DNA of 64,000 bases from Polyodon spathula (GCF_017654505.1 NC_054565.1:3762890-3826889), one strand, 5' to 3'; positions 35,216-50,087 are shown, counted from the stretch's first letter. Numbers and translations: made by a program. The notes: generated by a model from the letters alone, not told the origin.

Positions 35216-37934
35216 GGAGCAAAGGAGATACAGTCATACTGTTGGTAGAGCTGATATGGGATTTCAAGACCCTGATTAGCACTCCTTTGAGGGATAGAAA
35301 TGGATTTTAAAACTTGAATTCTGGGGACAACTTTATTACTCAGAATTGAAGAAAAAAGAAAGAAGAGGGAAGAGGTGTTTGCCAGAGATGATATTTACAC
35401 CGATAAAGGAGAATTAGTCTTTGTTCACAGAACGTTATCATGCTGAAAAATTAAATAGCACATCCTAATGTACACTTTGGGCTTCCAGAAACCACCTGAG
35501 CTCTACACTGGCACCTTGCCAGTGTCTGCCAGTGCAAACTGAAACCCCCACACCAACACTTTCCAGTGAATACAATCGTCCTTTAAATCTGAGCAATGTA
35601 AGCGGCCTTTGTTATAAAGTTGCACAGTGGTGGCAATGGGTTAATTAAACAAGGACATTACCATGCAAGATCAACCCAGGCCAACCAAAGACATGCTCCT
35701 TCATTCTTCCTCTCGTATCTAATAAGCTACATCCACAAGATGGCTCTATACTCAGGATACTGCTTGCTTATTATTGTATAATTGTACAGGGATTAGGTAG
35801 CGAGTGGGTGAGTCGCACATCTACCAGTGCATCCAGCTATACTTTTACAGACAAAAAGTATGGACAGACAGACACCCCCATACTGTACACCCCACAGAAT
35901 TTAATACTCCCAATGCCTACTCAATACTCTCAATACCTACTCAATACTCTCAGGTTGTTTGATAAGTGGTTTTACAGATATATTAGATCATTTTAAGTCT
36001 GACATACATTCATACATACAGATAACTGCCTCCACTGTATTCCTGTCACTGGGGATTTTATAAGGTCCTTAAATTTGTAATAAAAAAAATAATGTCACAA
36101 TTATTAATATATCTGGTGACACGTTACTTTGAAGTGCTAATTCTCTGTTTGACGTTAGTTAAAAGTAACAGCACATGATAAAAAGCCTGCCTTGTTTTCC
36201 AGTGTGTTAATCAGCCCAACTTAACATTCTCATTAGGTTCACAGATTCATTTTTATGTTTAGTTAAAATTGTTTAGAATTGTGAGTACAGCAAGTGCGGT
36301 AATCTGCCGCGTATCCACCTATCACCCCCCCCCAACCGTTTATCCACTATGATCAAGCTCTTCAGCAACTTTAGTTTATTATTCAACAGAGAAGATTAGT
36401 TCAGAGATTGCAGATCCTACCAAAGTTTTTGTACACTGTGTTGTATGTGCTCCGTGCGCTGCCATTGCTGGTAGTGTCACTTGAGGTGTTCAGTGTGTTG
36501 ATATGTAAATAAATCCTGTTGGCCTCTGGGGTGTATCAACTTCAACCTCTTTCTCACTCTCCTGCCTGTCACTCAGCAGCGAATGTTTTTGTTATTATTA
36601 TTTATATGTTTTTTTACCCTTGTTTTCCCCCACAGTAGGTATTGAATAAATATTTATAGGCCTATCTTTTACAAAATGTTTTATTTATCCCTCTGTTTTT
36701 TAAGAGAAGCAGGGCTACACGTAATGCGTTGCGATGTGAATTAACCCTTTGCTGTCCATTTATTCAGCACCTGTCACGTGTCAGGTCCAATTTATTTTCA
36801 CATGCGCTGTTTATTTTACACGCACTGTTTCAAATATCTTTTCTTTCACAGTAAAACAGTAAAACTGCATATCGACAGGACACTCAGTACTGCATCTGCA
36901 GCCAAGCCCCACCCCTTGTTTGCTGTATTTATCACATACCTCTTCATAGTAGTGCATACTGATAAATCATCTCCTGATCACTCGTTTTATCACCAGACTC
37001 CTCAATAATGCGATCCAAATCATTGTTGTATTACTATAACATCTCAGAAAGCTCTGCAGATGTCTGTGATATTCTTTGAGTGCTGGATGCGGAAGCAGCT
37101 GTCTTGTTTGTTTGTGTCCGTGTTATCTCTGTGGTGCAGGGGCTATGTGTATTGCTCAGATCCGCCCCTTTTTTCAGCTTCTCACACGGCCATTGAAAGG
37201 TTTTCTCTGCTTTCTCTAGGGCCTAGTCCGACATAGGAGCGCAAAGGGTTAAAAAAACTGTCCCAAACTGTCCCGGTGACCATGGTCCTGCTAGTCTGGC
37301 AACTTAATAAGATCACTGTCCTTTTTTGTTTCCATGGCTGCATGATTTATTAAATAATAATAACTTTTTTTTTTTCCCGGTGTACTAATTGTGTTGGGAA
37401 CTGGAGCAGGGCCATATACAACTTGCAAAAGGGAAATGAACCAAAACAAGCCACTTCTCTTGCTCTGCTGTTATTGTTGTTTTTTTTTTTAATCTCTCTC
37501 TCTCTCTACTGTTATTGAAGAATCAGGAAGCTGCATCATGGGGCCATGTTACATTATATGTGCAACTCCAATTTCCATGATAAGAATGAGTTCTTGAAAG
37601 ACATTGTGCAAACTCCTGCACTCAAGGGGAATGTGCGTTGTATAAGATAATGATTTCTTGGCTTTGAAGGTAAACTGAAACGGTCCCTTGTGTTCATTTC
37701 AGCGCTGTTCAGGGTGTCCTTAAATTTTAATTTATAAGTAACTGTATTATTTTCATTTTGACTGCTTTGCAGTCAGTAAAGTACCACTAAAGCAGGAGAT
37801 GTTCAATACACTCTTCATATACACTACCCTCCATCAAGTTTCGGACAGATCAAAACATGTAGGGGCATTTGTTGCCAGTTTTACCCCACTCAGCTCAACC
37901 CCTTGCTCATGAAACAATGTATCTTGGTAACCCC

Positions 37935-38125
37935 GATTAGATAAGAACATAGGACAGGTTTGAGAACAAGAGGAGGCTGTTTGGCCCATCAAGGCTTGTC
38001 TCTTCTTGGCACATCATATGCCCCTACTAGAGGAATCTTATTTAACAGGACAGAATCCAGTCACTTTTTGAATGTTCTAAGTGTTCTGGCTTCACCCGGT
38101 AGGCTATTCCATGCATTAATGCATA
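37935..38125 (+). mobile_element. Retroelement fragment, same family
   Basis: AGATAAGAACATAGGACAGG then GGAGGCTGTTTGGCCCATCA, continuing to GGCTATTCCATGCATTAATG. Confidence 0.6.
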
Positions 38126-38534
38126 TTATGGATAATTATGCAAACGATCAAGAACTATGTTGCCTGGGTGTTAATATAACTGAGGACTGCAGGAATGAGA
38201 CACATTTCACAAACTGAGGGTGAAAAGGCAGCAAAAGATTTTCAATTAACCCTATTTGTAAAACACACTCTTCCACATCTTTACACATGTTTAATTGCTC
38301 GTTAGCTGATCACCATGCAGGCTTGGAAACAGTTAGTGGGATCCTCTCAGGGGGATATTGCTAATAAAATGTTTCCTTTTTTTCTTTATTTTGAATGTGT
38401 TTGCTGATTCATTTGATTTCAATTTTTAAGCAGTGATAGCCACACTGGTAATTCCTGAAGTGAAGAGTATAGAGCACCCTATTCAACTCAATGGGAAATT
38501 AGGGAGAAACAGCATGTAAAGGAGGGAGTCTGAT

Positions 38535-38536
<2 letters not shown>

Positions 38537-38576
<40 letters not shown>
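38537..38576. repeat. Poly(G) run of 40
   Basis: Forty consecutive G. Either a real G-tract or an assembly or polishing artefact. Confidence 0.9.
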
Positions 38577-38578
<2 letters not shown>

Positions 38579-38654
38579 TTCCTGTTAACTGGAGCACTGG
38601 CATTTTCACTGCCCTACTAATGCCAGCGCCCTAGATGGCAGGAAAATAGTCTTC

Positions 38655-38800
38655 CAATTGGAAGGTAATTGCCCTTGATCGGTACTTAATTGTAAACGTG
38701 AGGGAGGACAGCTTTGCTTGTTTTGTAATCACCATGTTTATGAATGGATTTGTTGACTAATTCTTCAAGACAATTCCAAGTACGAGGGAACGAGTTTTAG
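38655..38800 (+). repeat. Dispersed repeat family Y, copy 1
   Basis: AATTGCCCTTGATCGGTACT then GAGGGAGGACAGCTTTGCTT recurs at 51855-51990. Confidence 0.6.
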
Positions 38801-39769
38801 CACACCCCTGATAAAGTGCTTTGAAAAATGAGAATCAGATAGTCAGGTGGTATTTAGATCCGCCATTTTGTTCTAAATACATTTATGAGCAATCAAGACT
38901 TTGAACTAACAGTGCTGCTTGTGAAATTAGAAAAAACGAGTGAAAAAGATTGTATTTATTTTGCCTGTTTTCTAATATATTTTCTCTGTTTTCTGTTTTT
39001 GACCTCAAACAGGTAGTCAATAATTACCATGCAATTGCATGAGCATGCTATTGCAGAGACAGTATGTCCAAGCTAACCCACTCAAATGGCCCATTTAATC
39101 AACCATAATAGCCCAATTAACTGCAGGCATTGAGTCGGGAGCAGAGAGAAAGGAACAATTCCAGTTTAACATGGGGCTGTCGAATTTTAAATGCGTGTTC
39201 ATAAAAATATGCATAAGGCATGCTATCGCTATAGGTTCTGATTTCAAAGGGAAAATATGAAGAATGATGTCCATTATCAGAACCATAAACTGTAATGTCG
39301 TTCCACTTCAAATCCTTCTAACTTTTGCCAGCAGCTCACTGCCGGTTGTCTGATGCAACGCAGGAAGACTGCTACTGCATGTTGTGCTCTCTACTGGTGA
39401 GCAGGCTGTTTGAGTCAGTGAAACTGAATTTATGCTTGTCTAAGACAGGCACCAATACCACACTAGCAAGCTTACTGTTACTGAAATAAAGTAGTCTTTT
39501 ACACATTATTCCTAATTCCAAGCCTTAGCAACTTCCTCTGGGGGAAACACAAGTTTAATTCTTAAAGGGGTGTTTTATACCATCTGCATTTCTGAAATGT
39601 TTAAAATAAAACAAGCATGCCATAATGTACACCCCCATTATGTCTGCCAATTCATAATTCCAGCATGATGAAAAAGGTGCTGGCTAAGACTGTACATAGA
39701 ATTGAATAAGAATTAGCTATGAAATGTTTAATTGCAATTTGATAAGCAAGTCTAAACTTAGATGCCAAA

Positions 39770-39945
39770 ATATAAGTGCGACACTCAGACACACAAACAG
39801 ACAGTTAGACACTCTGTAGATGCACATAATCTGATACTTGCACAAAGCCATGCTTAATAAAGTTATTACCAAGTTTCAAGACAGCTGGATAAGCAGTTCT
39901 CCAGGTTTATAAAAAAAAAAAATTAAGTGTGACATACAGCTATAG
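39770..39945 (+). repeat. Dispersed repeat family Z
   Basis: ACCAAGTTTCAAGACAGCTG with GATAAGCAGTTCTCCAGG and AAGTGTGACATACAG. Similar text is at 3885-4010 (TTTCATGACAATTGGCTGAG) and, reversed, at 58440-58580 (GTATGTCACACTTATA). Confidence 0.5.
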
Positions 39946-41210
39946 CCAATAGAATTAAGAAATTTTGCTTCATAAAGTCAAATGAAATCAGCTGAATAAT
40001 GTGTTCCAGTACATTAGCACACTGCTATATATCTGGTTTGACAATGAGAGCTCACCCTATTGCCCCTCACATTTCATATGCATTAAATCTACAATCACCA
40101 CAGATCAGAAGAGTGTCTTCCCCAAATACCAAACTTTCCCCACTCCGTAAACACAGCTGTTGAGTTTAAAGTTGAGAATGCTTGTCTGAGATCTTTGGCT
40201 GATCAGCAGTGGGATGAAACGCCTTGTTATTCTCCTGAGGTATCACTGGGAGATGTCGAGACTTAGATCTCTACATGAAATCAATAGGATAACAACCTTT
40301 TCTTGGAAAAAAATAAGGTGGGAGGCCAACAGCTGATGAAGTAATTAAAATCAACAGCCATCGCTATAGCGATACTGGCCTAGAGAATTACATAGATTTC
40401 CACTAGGAGTTATCTCTTTACATTTGGTGAGCTGAAATGATATTTGCCCACAAACTGCAGAGTCAGTTTGTTTATGCGGGGGGTTTAAGTATGTGAAGCC
40501 CACTTGAAAATAAGCTTTCAGCACAGCGTATGACAGACACGTATGGCAGAACAACTGCTTTTATATTCCACTCGCTGGCTGCTCTCTTGATAAACAGAAC
40601 ATTTTTAATGGTTTTAAGTGGACAACAAATATTGTCACAAAGGAGGGGATTATATAACCCACAGCAGAGTATAGTGTTTCCAGAAAGGGATTTCTGTATT
40701 ACACAGTGGCTTTAAATACAATATAATTAAGACAGTTACCCTATATGTAATATCTACAGCTCTAGATATTATAGATTCAGTTGTGTAAAGTGGCTGTCAC
40801 ATACCAAACGCATTGCCATTTCTTACAGGGTGACATGATGCTTTTGTTGATTGTGACTGGCAAAGGTGACACTGATGAAATGTCATATGTAACTATCATA
40901 GGTAGAGTGCCTTTAACCACAGGAGCAGCTATGATGCTGTGTGTTTGAGGGCTCAGCTCATTCATTCAGCATTGTAACACTCATCATAGTTAATTAACCA
41001 AGTGATATGGGCTTAACAGTGGCCCCTATGGGACATTTCTGTTACAACAGCATTGTGCTCTCAATGGCTTGTTCTGTGCTAGTACCAAAATTCATCACTT
41101 GACGTCAATAGATCCCTAATTAGAAATTACCTGTTTCGTCTATTGCATACTGATCCCCTTAAATTCCCTTAAATCCTTTGTAATTTATTCCTTTGTTGAT
41201 TGTTTGATAG

Positions 41211-41213
<3 letters not shown>

Positions 41214-41273
<60 letters not shown>
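41214..41273. repeat. (AT)n microsatellite
   Basis: About 28 AT units, 35 bp before the GATA tract. Confidence 0.97.
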
Positions 41274-41275
<2 letters not shown>

Positions 41276-41305
41276 ACATTTATCATACATAACATAGTCT
41301 TGAAT

Positions 41306-41306
<1 letters not shown>

Positions 41307-41390
<84 letters not shown>

Positions 41391-41391
41391 A
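41307..41391. repeat. (GATA)n microsatellite
   Basis: About 20 uninterrupted GATA units. Confidence 0.97.
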
Positions 41392-42334
41392 AAGCCAAAC
41401 TTTATATGAAATATAACATTGCATTATATTCCAGATCTATTTATTTTTTTTAAACATAGTAACAAATAATGGGGTTTAAAGGGTTAAAGATCATTTCAAC
41501 ACTGTCAGAATGGAAGCTGAAAACACAACTTGACATGCGCTGAATCTGGCACACGTGGGTAAACTTTGCTCTGCATAGTGCATATGGCAGCTGGGACGCT
41601 GTATTCTACGTACCATGCACAAGCTTTTTATTTGTTTTGAAGTAAAGTGCGCCATCTGGAGGAAGTTGTCTGAACAAACATTATTTGACTGTTCTTACCT
41701 GGTGTAGCAGTGGTTTTACATACACATTGACTGGATTGATTTGTACAGAATACTGTGAGCAATTGTTTGCATTTGCTGGATTAGTCATTCCAGAGGCAGT
41801 CTAGAATCGTAGGGCTTCACCGGCAGAGAGGGGGCGTGTCATTGTACGTGTTACATCTCTGGGCATGTCCTAGACATAGCAACACTGTATATGGCATTTT
41901 ACTCTTTAGCTGCTGTAAAAGTATGCATGAAGACAGAACCAACCAATTCAAACATACATTAAAAATGAGAGCTATAAGATGATGACCTTGATATACATCA
42001 TCAGCCGTTCTCTAGATATACTCCATCCCCAGTGGAGGATAATGCAATGTTAGCTTCTATTGACCAGAACACTATACCAAATCATTTGGCTCGAAGAACG
42101 AGTAGCCAAGAGGCGCTAAAAATGAATGGAGTAACACAATACCAAAACTTTTATCAAAACACTGTGTTGCAGTAAATGTCAAGGTATATTTTTGTAACAG
42201 TATAAAGACAGAGACAGAGGGAGAGGGAAGGTGGTGTGACAAGGCATATTACAAAGAAGCCTAATAAAAATGCTTCAGCAGTTCATCTCTGAATTATTCA
42301 AGGACAAGCCATGACAGATATTGCTGTCAGGTCA

Positions 42335-43149
42335 GGTTATCTGTATTAAATGCCAAGGCTTTGGCAGTGGAGGCATAGGGAGGTTTGGTTGGGTTATCTG
42401 TATTAAATGGCAAGGCTTTATGTAGTGGAGGCAGAGGGAGGTTTGGTTAGGTTATCTGTATTAAATGGCAAGGCTTTGGCTGTGGAGGCAGAGGGAGGTT
42501 TGGTTGGGTTATCTGTATGAAATGGCAAGGCTTTATGTAGTGGAGGCAGAGGGAGGTTTGGTCAGGTTATCTGTATTAAATGGCAAGGCTTTGGCTGTGG
42601 AGGCAGAGGGAGGTTTGGTCAGGATATCTGTATTAAATGGCAAGGCTTTATGTAGTGGAGGCAGAGGGAGGTTTGGTCAGGTTATCTGTATTAAATGGCA
42701 AGGCTTTGGCAGTGGAGGCAGAGGGAGGTTTGGTCAGGTTATCTGTATTAAATGGCAAGGCTTTGGCAGTGGAGGCAGAGGGAGGTTTGGTCAGGTTATC
42801 TGTATTAAATGGCAAGGCTTTGGCAGTGGAGGCAGAGGGAGGTTTGGTTGGGTTATCTGTATTAAATGGCAAGGCTTTATGTAGTGGAGGCAGAGGGAGG
42901 TTTGGTTGGGTTATCTGTATTAAATGGCAAGGCTTTATGTAGTGGAGGCAGAGGGAGGTTTGGTCAGGATATCTGTATTAAATGGCAAGGCTTTATGTAG
43001 TGGAGGCAGAGGGAGGTTTGGTTGGGTTATCTGTATTAAATGGCAAGGCTTTATGTAGTGGAGGCAGAGGGAGGTTTGGTCAGGTTATCTGTATTAAATG
43101 GCAAGGCTTTGGCTGTGGAGGTAGAGGGAGGTTTGGTCAGGTTATCTGA
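42335..43149 (+). repeat. 57/58 bp minisatellite, about 14 units
   Basis: Unit core TATCTGTATTAAATGGCAAG with GTGGAGGCAGAGGGAGGTTT. Two variants exist: TTTGGCAGTGG or TTTGGCTGTGG (57 bp) and TTTATGTAGTGG (58 bp). The long open frames on both strands follow from the 57 bp (19-codon) unit. Confidence 0.96.
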
Positions 43150-43404
43150 GGGCACTTCCCTCATAAGGACAGTCGTAAGCATCCCATTTAAAACCTTTGG
43201 GGAATAGTAACAGTACAGTATGAGCTTTCATGGGGTGCTCTCTATTCATTTCAGCAGCATCATCAAGGCTTCATCCACATTATTCTGGGGTATTCATTTG
43301 GGAAGTTCAATGCCATGTGCTTGTTTAGAAGCACAAGGGATTTTTTTTTTTTTTTTTCGCGCACATAGAATCCCAGAATCCCCTCAAATGACTTCCAGGG
43401 TGCT

Positions 43405-43665
43405 CAAATGGCTCACCTGAGAAGCACAGTAGTGTGGTGTGCAGGATGTTGAAAAGTCAGGGGATAGCAGGTTCACTCCCTGTCAGTGCAAATTTGGCTG
43501 GTAAGCTCATGAGGACACCTGCAGGGCTGGCTTTTGCCCACCAGGGGTCAGTAGCTCACCGACATCAGTTCCCGAGATCCTCGGTGTACAGATGCAATTG
43601 GCTTGGTAGTTGGTTTGGAGGACTAGGGAATCGCTGTGGTGAGAAAACATAATCAGACATTCTAA
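43405..43665 (+). mobile_element. SINE, second family
   Basis: Shares GCAGGGCTGGCTTTTGCCCA, GTAGCTCACCGA and TTGGCTTGGTAGTTGG with the reverse-oriented copy at 57285-57660. It has a B-box-like AGGTTCACTCCCTG. Confidence 0.6.
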
Positions 43666-43754
43666 ACTGGGGAGAACATCAAGGATGAAAACAGTCATTA
43701 AGGTTTCCAAAAAGCAGTTTTTTTCTTTTTCAAAGCAATATCAATATTCGACTG

Positions 43755-43760
<6 letters not shown>

Positions 43761-43795
<35 letters not shown>

Positions 43796-43806
43796 GTCTC
43801 TCTCTC
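43761..43806. repeat. (TC)n microsatellite
   Basis: Slightly interrupted TC repeat. Confidence 0.9.
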
Positions 43807-44748
43807 ACCCTCCACACCGCAAGATCAATACACCCCAGTTTATTTTCTGCACTTCCAGCTTTTAAGCAGATTGAACTCATTCTATGTAAATGCTGTAAAT
43901 CAAAAAGTAAAATGACATTTTCTAATTGGTTTCCGTGGGAAGAGTAAAACAGATTCAAATTGATTGCTGGTAATGGCCTTTGTTAAACCACATTGGTCTC
44001 GTTCAAGGGGGATTGAACAGAACCAATTAATTTGTGCTGCTTGACTAGAGGAGCCACGTTTCCGGCCCCTTTTCACGGAATTCCTGCTGCAGCTGCCTTT
44101 CTTGCCTGTGGTTCCAGAAGATCTCATTATTAACCCAGAAACTGGGCCTGCATTCAGGGAGACCATCAGAGGACTCAGTGGGCTTAGAAGAAACCATGTA
44201 TTAGTTATAAATAGGGCTTCTGTTTTTCAGGTTTTATTAATTTTTCAGGGCTTATTTTTAGCTATTTTCGAGTTTTATGTAAATGTAAATTTTTTTTTTT
44301 TTTTTTTCAGGGCTTTTGTTTTTGATATACTGTATATAAATTTGTGTTTTTAGTTACTTTCTAAAATGCTTGAGCGTTTTTTGTTTTTTTTCTGTCAAAA
44401 TTTGTATAGTAGTAACTCAACAGTACTTGCACACTTAAATTGTACCTTCTTTCCTTTGTTGTCTTCCACAATGAAATCCCTCTGGTCACGGGTACATTCT
44501 TCTGGGGTTTTTGTGTGGAGGCATTGTTGTACATTTTGCCACAATTCTGTTTTAAATCCTCTGTATCTTAACTGTAATACAGCTTTAGATTTTTTTTGTA
44601 TCTGGGGTGTTTTATTAGGTTTTATAAGCCTGCTGCTTTGGGCATTATAGCCCCCTGTCGGTAACAATAGTCTACCCTCAGGTCAATAAGTTTCTACCCT
44701 CCTCTCCAGTCCATATTTACTAAATATATCTGCTTCAGTAGTTCTCAT

Positions 44749-45008
44749 AGGAGGCTGTGAGGTCCAGTGGTTAAAGAAACAGGTCTATAACAAGGAATAT
44801 CCCTGGTTCAAATCCCAGCTCAGCCACTGACTCATTGTGTGACCCTGAACAAGTCACTTAACCTCCTTGTGCTCTGTCTTTTGGGTGAGACTTTGTTGTA
44901 AGTGACTCTGCAGCTGATGTATAGTTCACACACCATAGTCTTGTATCTCTGTAAAATGTTTTGTGATGGTGGTCCACTATGAAGGCGCTATATAAAAATT
45001 ATTGTTAT
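44749..45008 (+). mobile_element. tRNA-derived SINE
   Basis: Head with an A-box-like GTGGTTAAAGAA and a B box GGTTCAAATCC, body with GTGACCCTGAACAAGTCACT, and tail with GAAGGCGCTATATAAAA then ATT repeats. This layout is that of a polymerase III SINE. Confidence 0.8.
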
Positions 45009-45284
45009 TTAAACAGACGGCGAGGCAGTTAATGTTCCAATTTCATTTAAAAAGTAAAATTTCAAGAAACATTGTTGTATCCCCTTGTTTCCATATCTCA
45101 ACAGTTTTTTTTCAACATTTTCCTGACTATATATAAACTGGAGCATTCCTTTTTTAAAAATAACTAAAAACTTTGACTCGTGCATTGTGTGTCAAGATGA
45201 TGCGCCCTGCTGATGAACGCTCCCGAGTAAATGTTGAAAATGTATTGTCCAGTTGATTTATGACCCAAGGTATTCAGGCATAGC

Positions 45285-45938
45285 CAGGGCTGGATTAACA
45301 CGCAGGAAAACTAGGCCCAAAGTCATGGGGGGGGCCCAAAACAATTAATTTTATTTATTTATTTTCATAAACAGTGTGCATGTGTGTTTGTTTATTAATA
45401 TATATGTTTGTGGACTATGGGGGACTTACAGTTAGTGGACAACAATGTGAGCACACTCCTATATAGATGTATCATGCTTTGGTGTTTTTTTTGGATAACA
45501 ATCAACATTGTACTCTTGTCCATATTTGAACTGTTGTATTTTTATTCAGTAAATTGTTAAAGGTGATTATCAAGCTATTGGATTTGACATAGGCTTCAGG
45601 TTTTTCCGAATTTATTTTGAAGTGTATTTAGCACACCACCCTCACTTGAACTGTTTCTGGCTGATTCAGACAGTCGTGCAGCAATCGTTCAGTTCAGAGC
45701 AGTGCGTGAAATTTCCGTCATAATTAATAATTACAATTCAGCATAATTGACTGTTTCCAATCAAAACCATGTATAATAACTTAAAAACGAAAAGTATACC
45801 TTTTGCAAATTGGTGGAGCATGAGTTGAGCTCATATATACATATACATAATCGCATAGTTGTTGTTATGCATGTATGAAGATAGGAGCCCACAGGTGTAT
45901 GTTTGCCTAAGACCCTGTGTTTGGTTAATCCGGCTCTG
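45285..45938. mobile_element. Non-autonomous hAT DNA transposon with 8 bp target duplication
   Basis: The left end is CAGGGCTGGATTAACACGCA and the right end, reversed, is CAGAGCCGGATTAACCAAAC. These are imperfect terminal inverted repeats of hAT type (CAGRGC.GGATTAAC). The 8 bases GGCATAGC flank the element on both sides (45277-45284 and 45939-45946), the size expected for hAT. The element is 654 bp, AT-rich inside and has no transposase frame. Confidence 0.92.
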
Positions 45939-46871
45939 GGCATAGCCACCCATGACAAATCACTGAGGCACTTTTCCATGCGTGTGGACTGCCCCGTGAC
46001 TATGCTCATGTACAGCACACGGGACCCAGGAGCTTGCAGCAGAGACCGCTCCTCATGGGGTTATAATGATGCAGCGTTGCACCAGCAATGACCCTGAAAC
46101 AGCGCGGCAAGGAGATTCAAGAGATTCAGGGGGCCGAGGGCTGCACCTGTCCAGAGGCAGGGGGGAGTTGACGTGTGGGGGGCTCTGATTGGCTGGAGTG
46201 TGTACAATGTTGCAACTGCTTTATATTTGGGGGGGGTTAAGGAGAGCCTGTGAGCTGTAGTGGGTGGAGCGTAATGTTGCCTAGAGAAGTGCTGAGAAAG
46301 AGTCCTGTCCAGTTGGTCTGCAGTCCTGAAATGTAACTAATAAAGAACTGCTGTTTGGAACCAGATACCTACTTCACTACTCTTGATTATAGTGAGTTTG
46401 CAGCAATATCTTTAAAAACGATAACAGCAGTAAAGGTAACGTAATGTGTGTTCTTGCAAACTTTGCAGGCTGTTCTGTAACACTAGGTGAGTCTGCATGG
46501 ATACATAGTTTTACATTCAAATCAAGTCCCTCAAATAGAGACTTCTGTGTAAATGACAGGCATGAAGGTAAAAAAAAATAAAAGAAGCTACCAACAGTTG
46601 GCTCAGAAGAACAATGTTTAATGTGAGTTTACATTAACAAAAAAGAATAATAATAATAATACAATTAGTTACCCACAATAACAAAACCATACACCCATAA
46701 CATTTAAAATATTCACAACTAAAGTAAAAGCTATTTGTTAAGAAACATGTATTAAAAGTTGTAACTATCCTTTTTTCCCCCTTACACTAAACAGTACCTG
46801 TGAAGTCCCAGTATTAACTGACTGGTATTATGAGGCTGATTTCTGTTCAACAGTTCAAGCCTTATGTGCTA

Positions 46872-46885
46872 CTGCCCTCTGGTGG
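46872..46885 (-). promoter_or_regulatory. CTCF-like motif
   Basis: The minus strand reads CCACCAGAGGGCAG, a full match to the core CCASYAGRKGGCRS. Motif match only; it lies between the hAT element and the cathepsin gene. Confidence 0.45.
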
Positions 46886-47913
46886 GCTTATGGCAACACT
46901 ACATTATTTTACAGTACAGTATTCCATTCTATACTAATTAAGATTTGTCAGTTTATCTGACATTATAAGTAGGATAATATTACTGCTTTGTGAAAGAAAT
47001 ATGAATTCAATAGAATATCATTTGTTAGAAAAACTGGTCTTGTACTTGTTAATGAACGTTTGTGGTACAAACAACAAATAAGAAAGAAATCATCTTCAAT
47101 ATGTAGTATTTCCCTAATACATGACAAGTATAATTAACAACTGACCTAAACTGTAAACTGAAATAAGAAAATAAGTGCAAAATCTGTTATTCTGAGCAGG
47201 TGTGTAAATCCTGGAGGTGTGGGTGATTTACTGTCAAGTGACAGGATTGGCAATTCATCAACCAATTGCTCAGAATAAATGACTGACCCATTGATAGTTA
47301 CAACTGAAATCATTAAAATCATTCCCAGATCCCTTTTTAATACCCTTTTTATTGAAATTATATTCAGCAAATTGAAATCGTCCTTCAGTATTTTCTGTCT
47401 TCAGTCCACTGAAAATGGTTCTTGCAAGAGTCTGCGTCTTCGTTGGGTTCTGTAAGGAAACAAACACAGTTTGAACACTTGAATACCATCAATACTTGAA
47501 TACCTTTCAGCTGTTCCAACCAATAAACACTAACAGAGCTGTTGTTGCATCCCGAGAGAGAACCCAGAACTGCTCAGAATAGTTAAAAATAAAAAAATAG
47601 TAAGAGAAAAATATTTTTATATATATATAAAAGCAATTCAAATGTTAATTTTTTTTTTTAGTTATGCATTTGGTTATTATTTAGGGAACCACTGGGTAAT
47701 TATTCATTTTTAATTTTGGTATTGGAAAATAAAAATGGTGACACAAGATTGGCTTTATCAGCAGTGAACCGCTAACCTGATAAAATAGACATTACAAGTA
47801 ATATACTATTAAAAGTATTGCTAGTACAGCATGCCTCTTTTACAATGTGAAAGACAACCTACACAGTTGTTTTATATCTTATTTGCATCAACGGAATTGT
47901 CACTGGTCTCTAG

Positions 47914-47919
47914 TTTATT
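47914..47919 (-). terminator. Likely poly(A) signal of the cathepsin L-like gene
   Basis: AATAAA on the minus strand, about 110 nt after the stop codon, would give a short 3' UTR (about 47895-48028). A second AATAAA lies at 47348-47353. Confidence 0.5.
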
Positions 47920-48028
47920 TAGCATTGGTCTTTTGGTTCTTTGCTTGCTCTATGGCCCCTTCTCGTTAGTTCTCCTTTCTTAGATACAGAAGTGTGTTAG
48001 AAGCAGTGGTCCAGGTGGAGACTCACAT

Positions 48029-50087
<2,059 letters not shown>

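Noticed and set aside
42465..42942. Gly/Arg-rich frames of 101-139 codons
   Set aside because: A by-product of the 57 bp (19-codon) minisatellite.
42335..43149. CRISPR-like array
   Set aside because: The units are head-to-tail identical without unique spacers; this is a minisatellite in a vertebrate genome.
47146..47467. Protein-coding exon in the 47.1-47.5 kb frames
   Set aside because: There is an acceptor-like site, but the encoded text matches nothing known. I kept it only as a possible 3' UTR exon.
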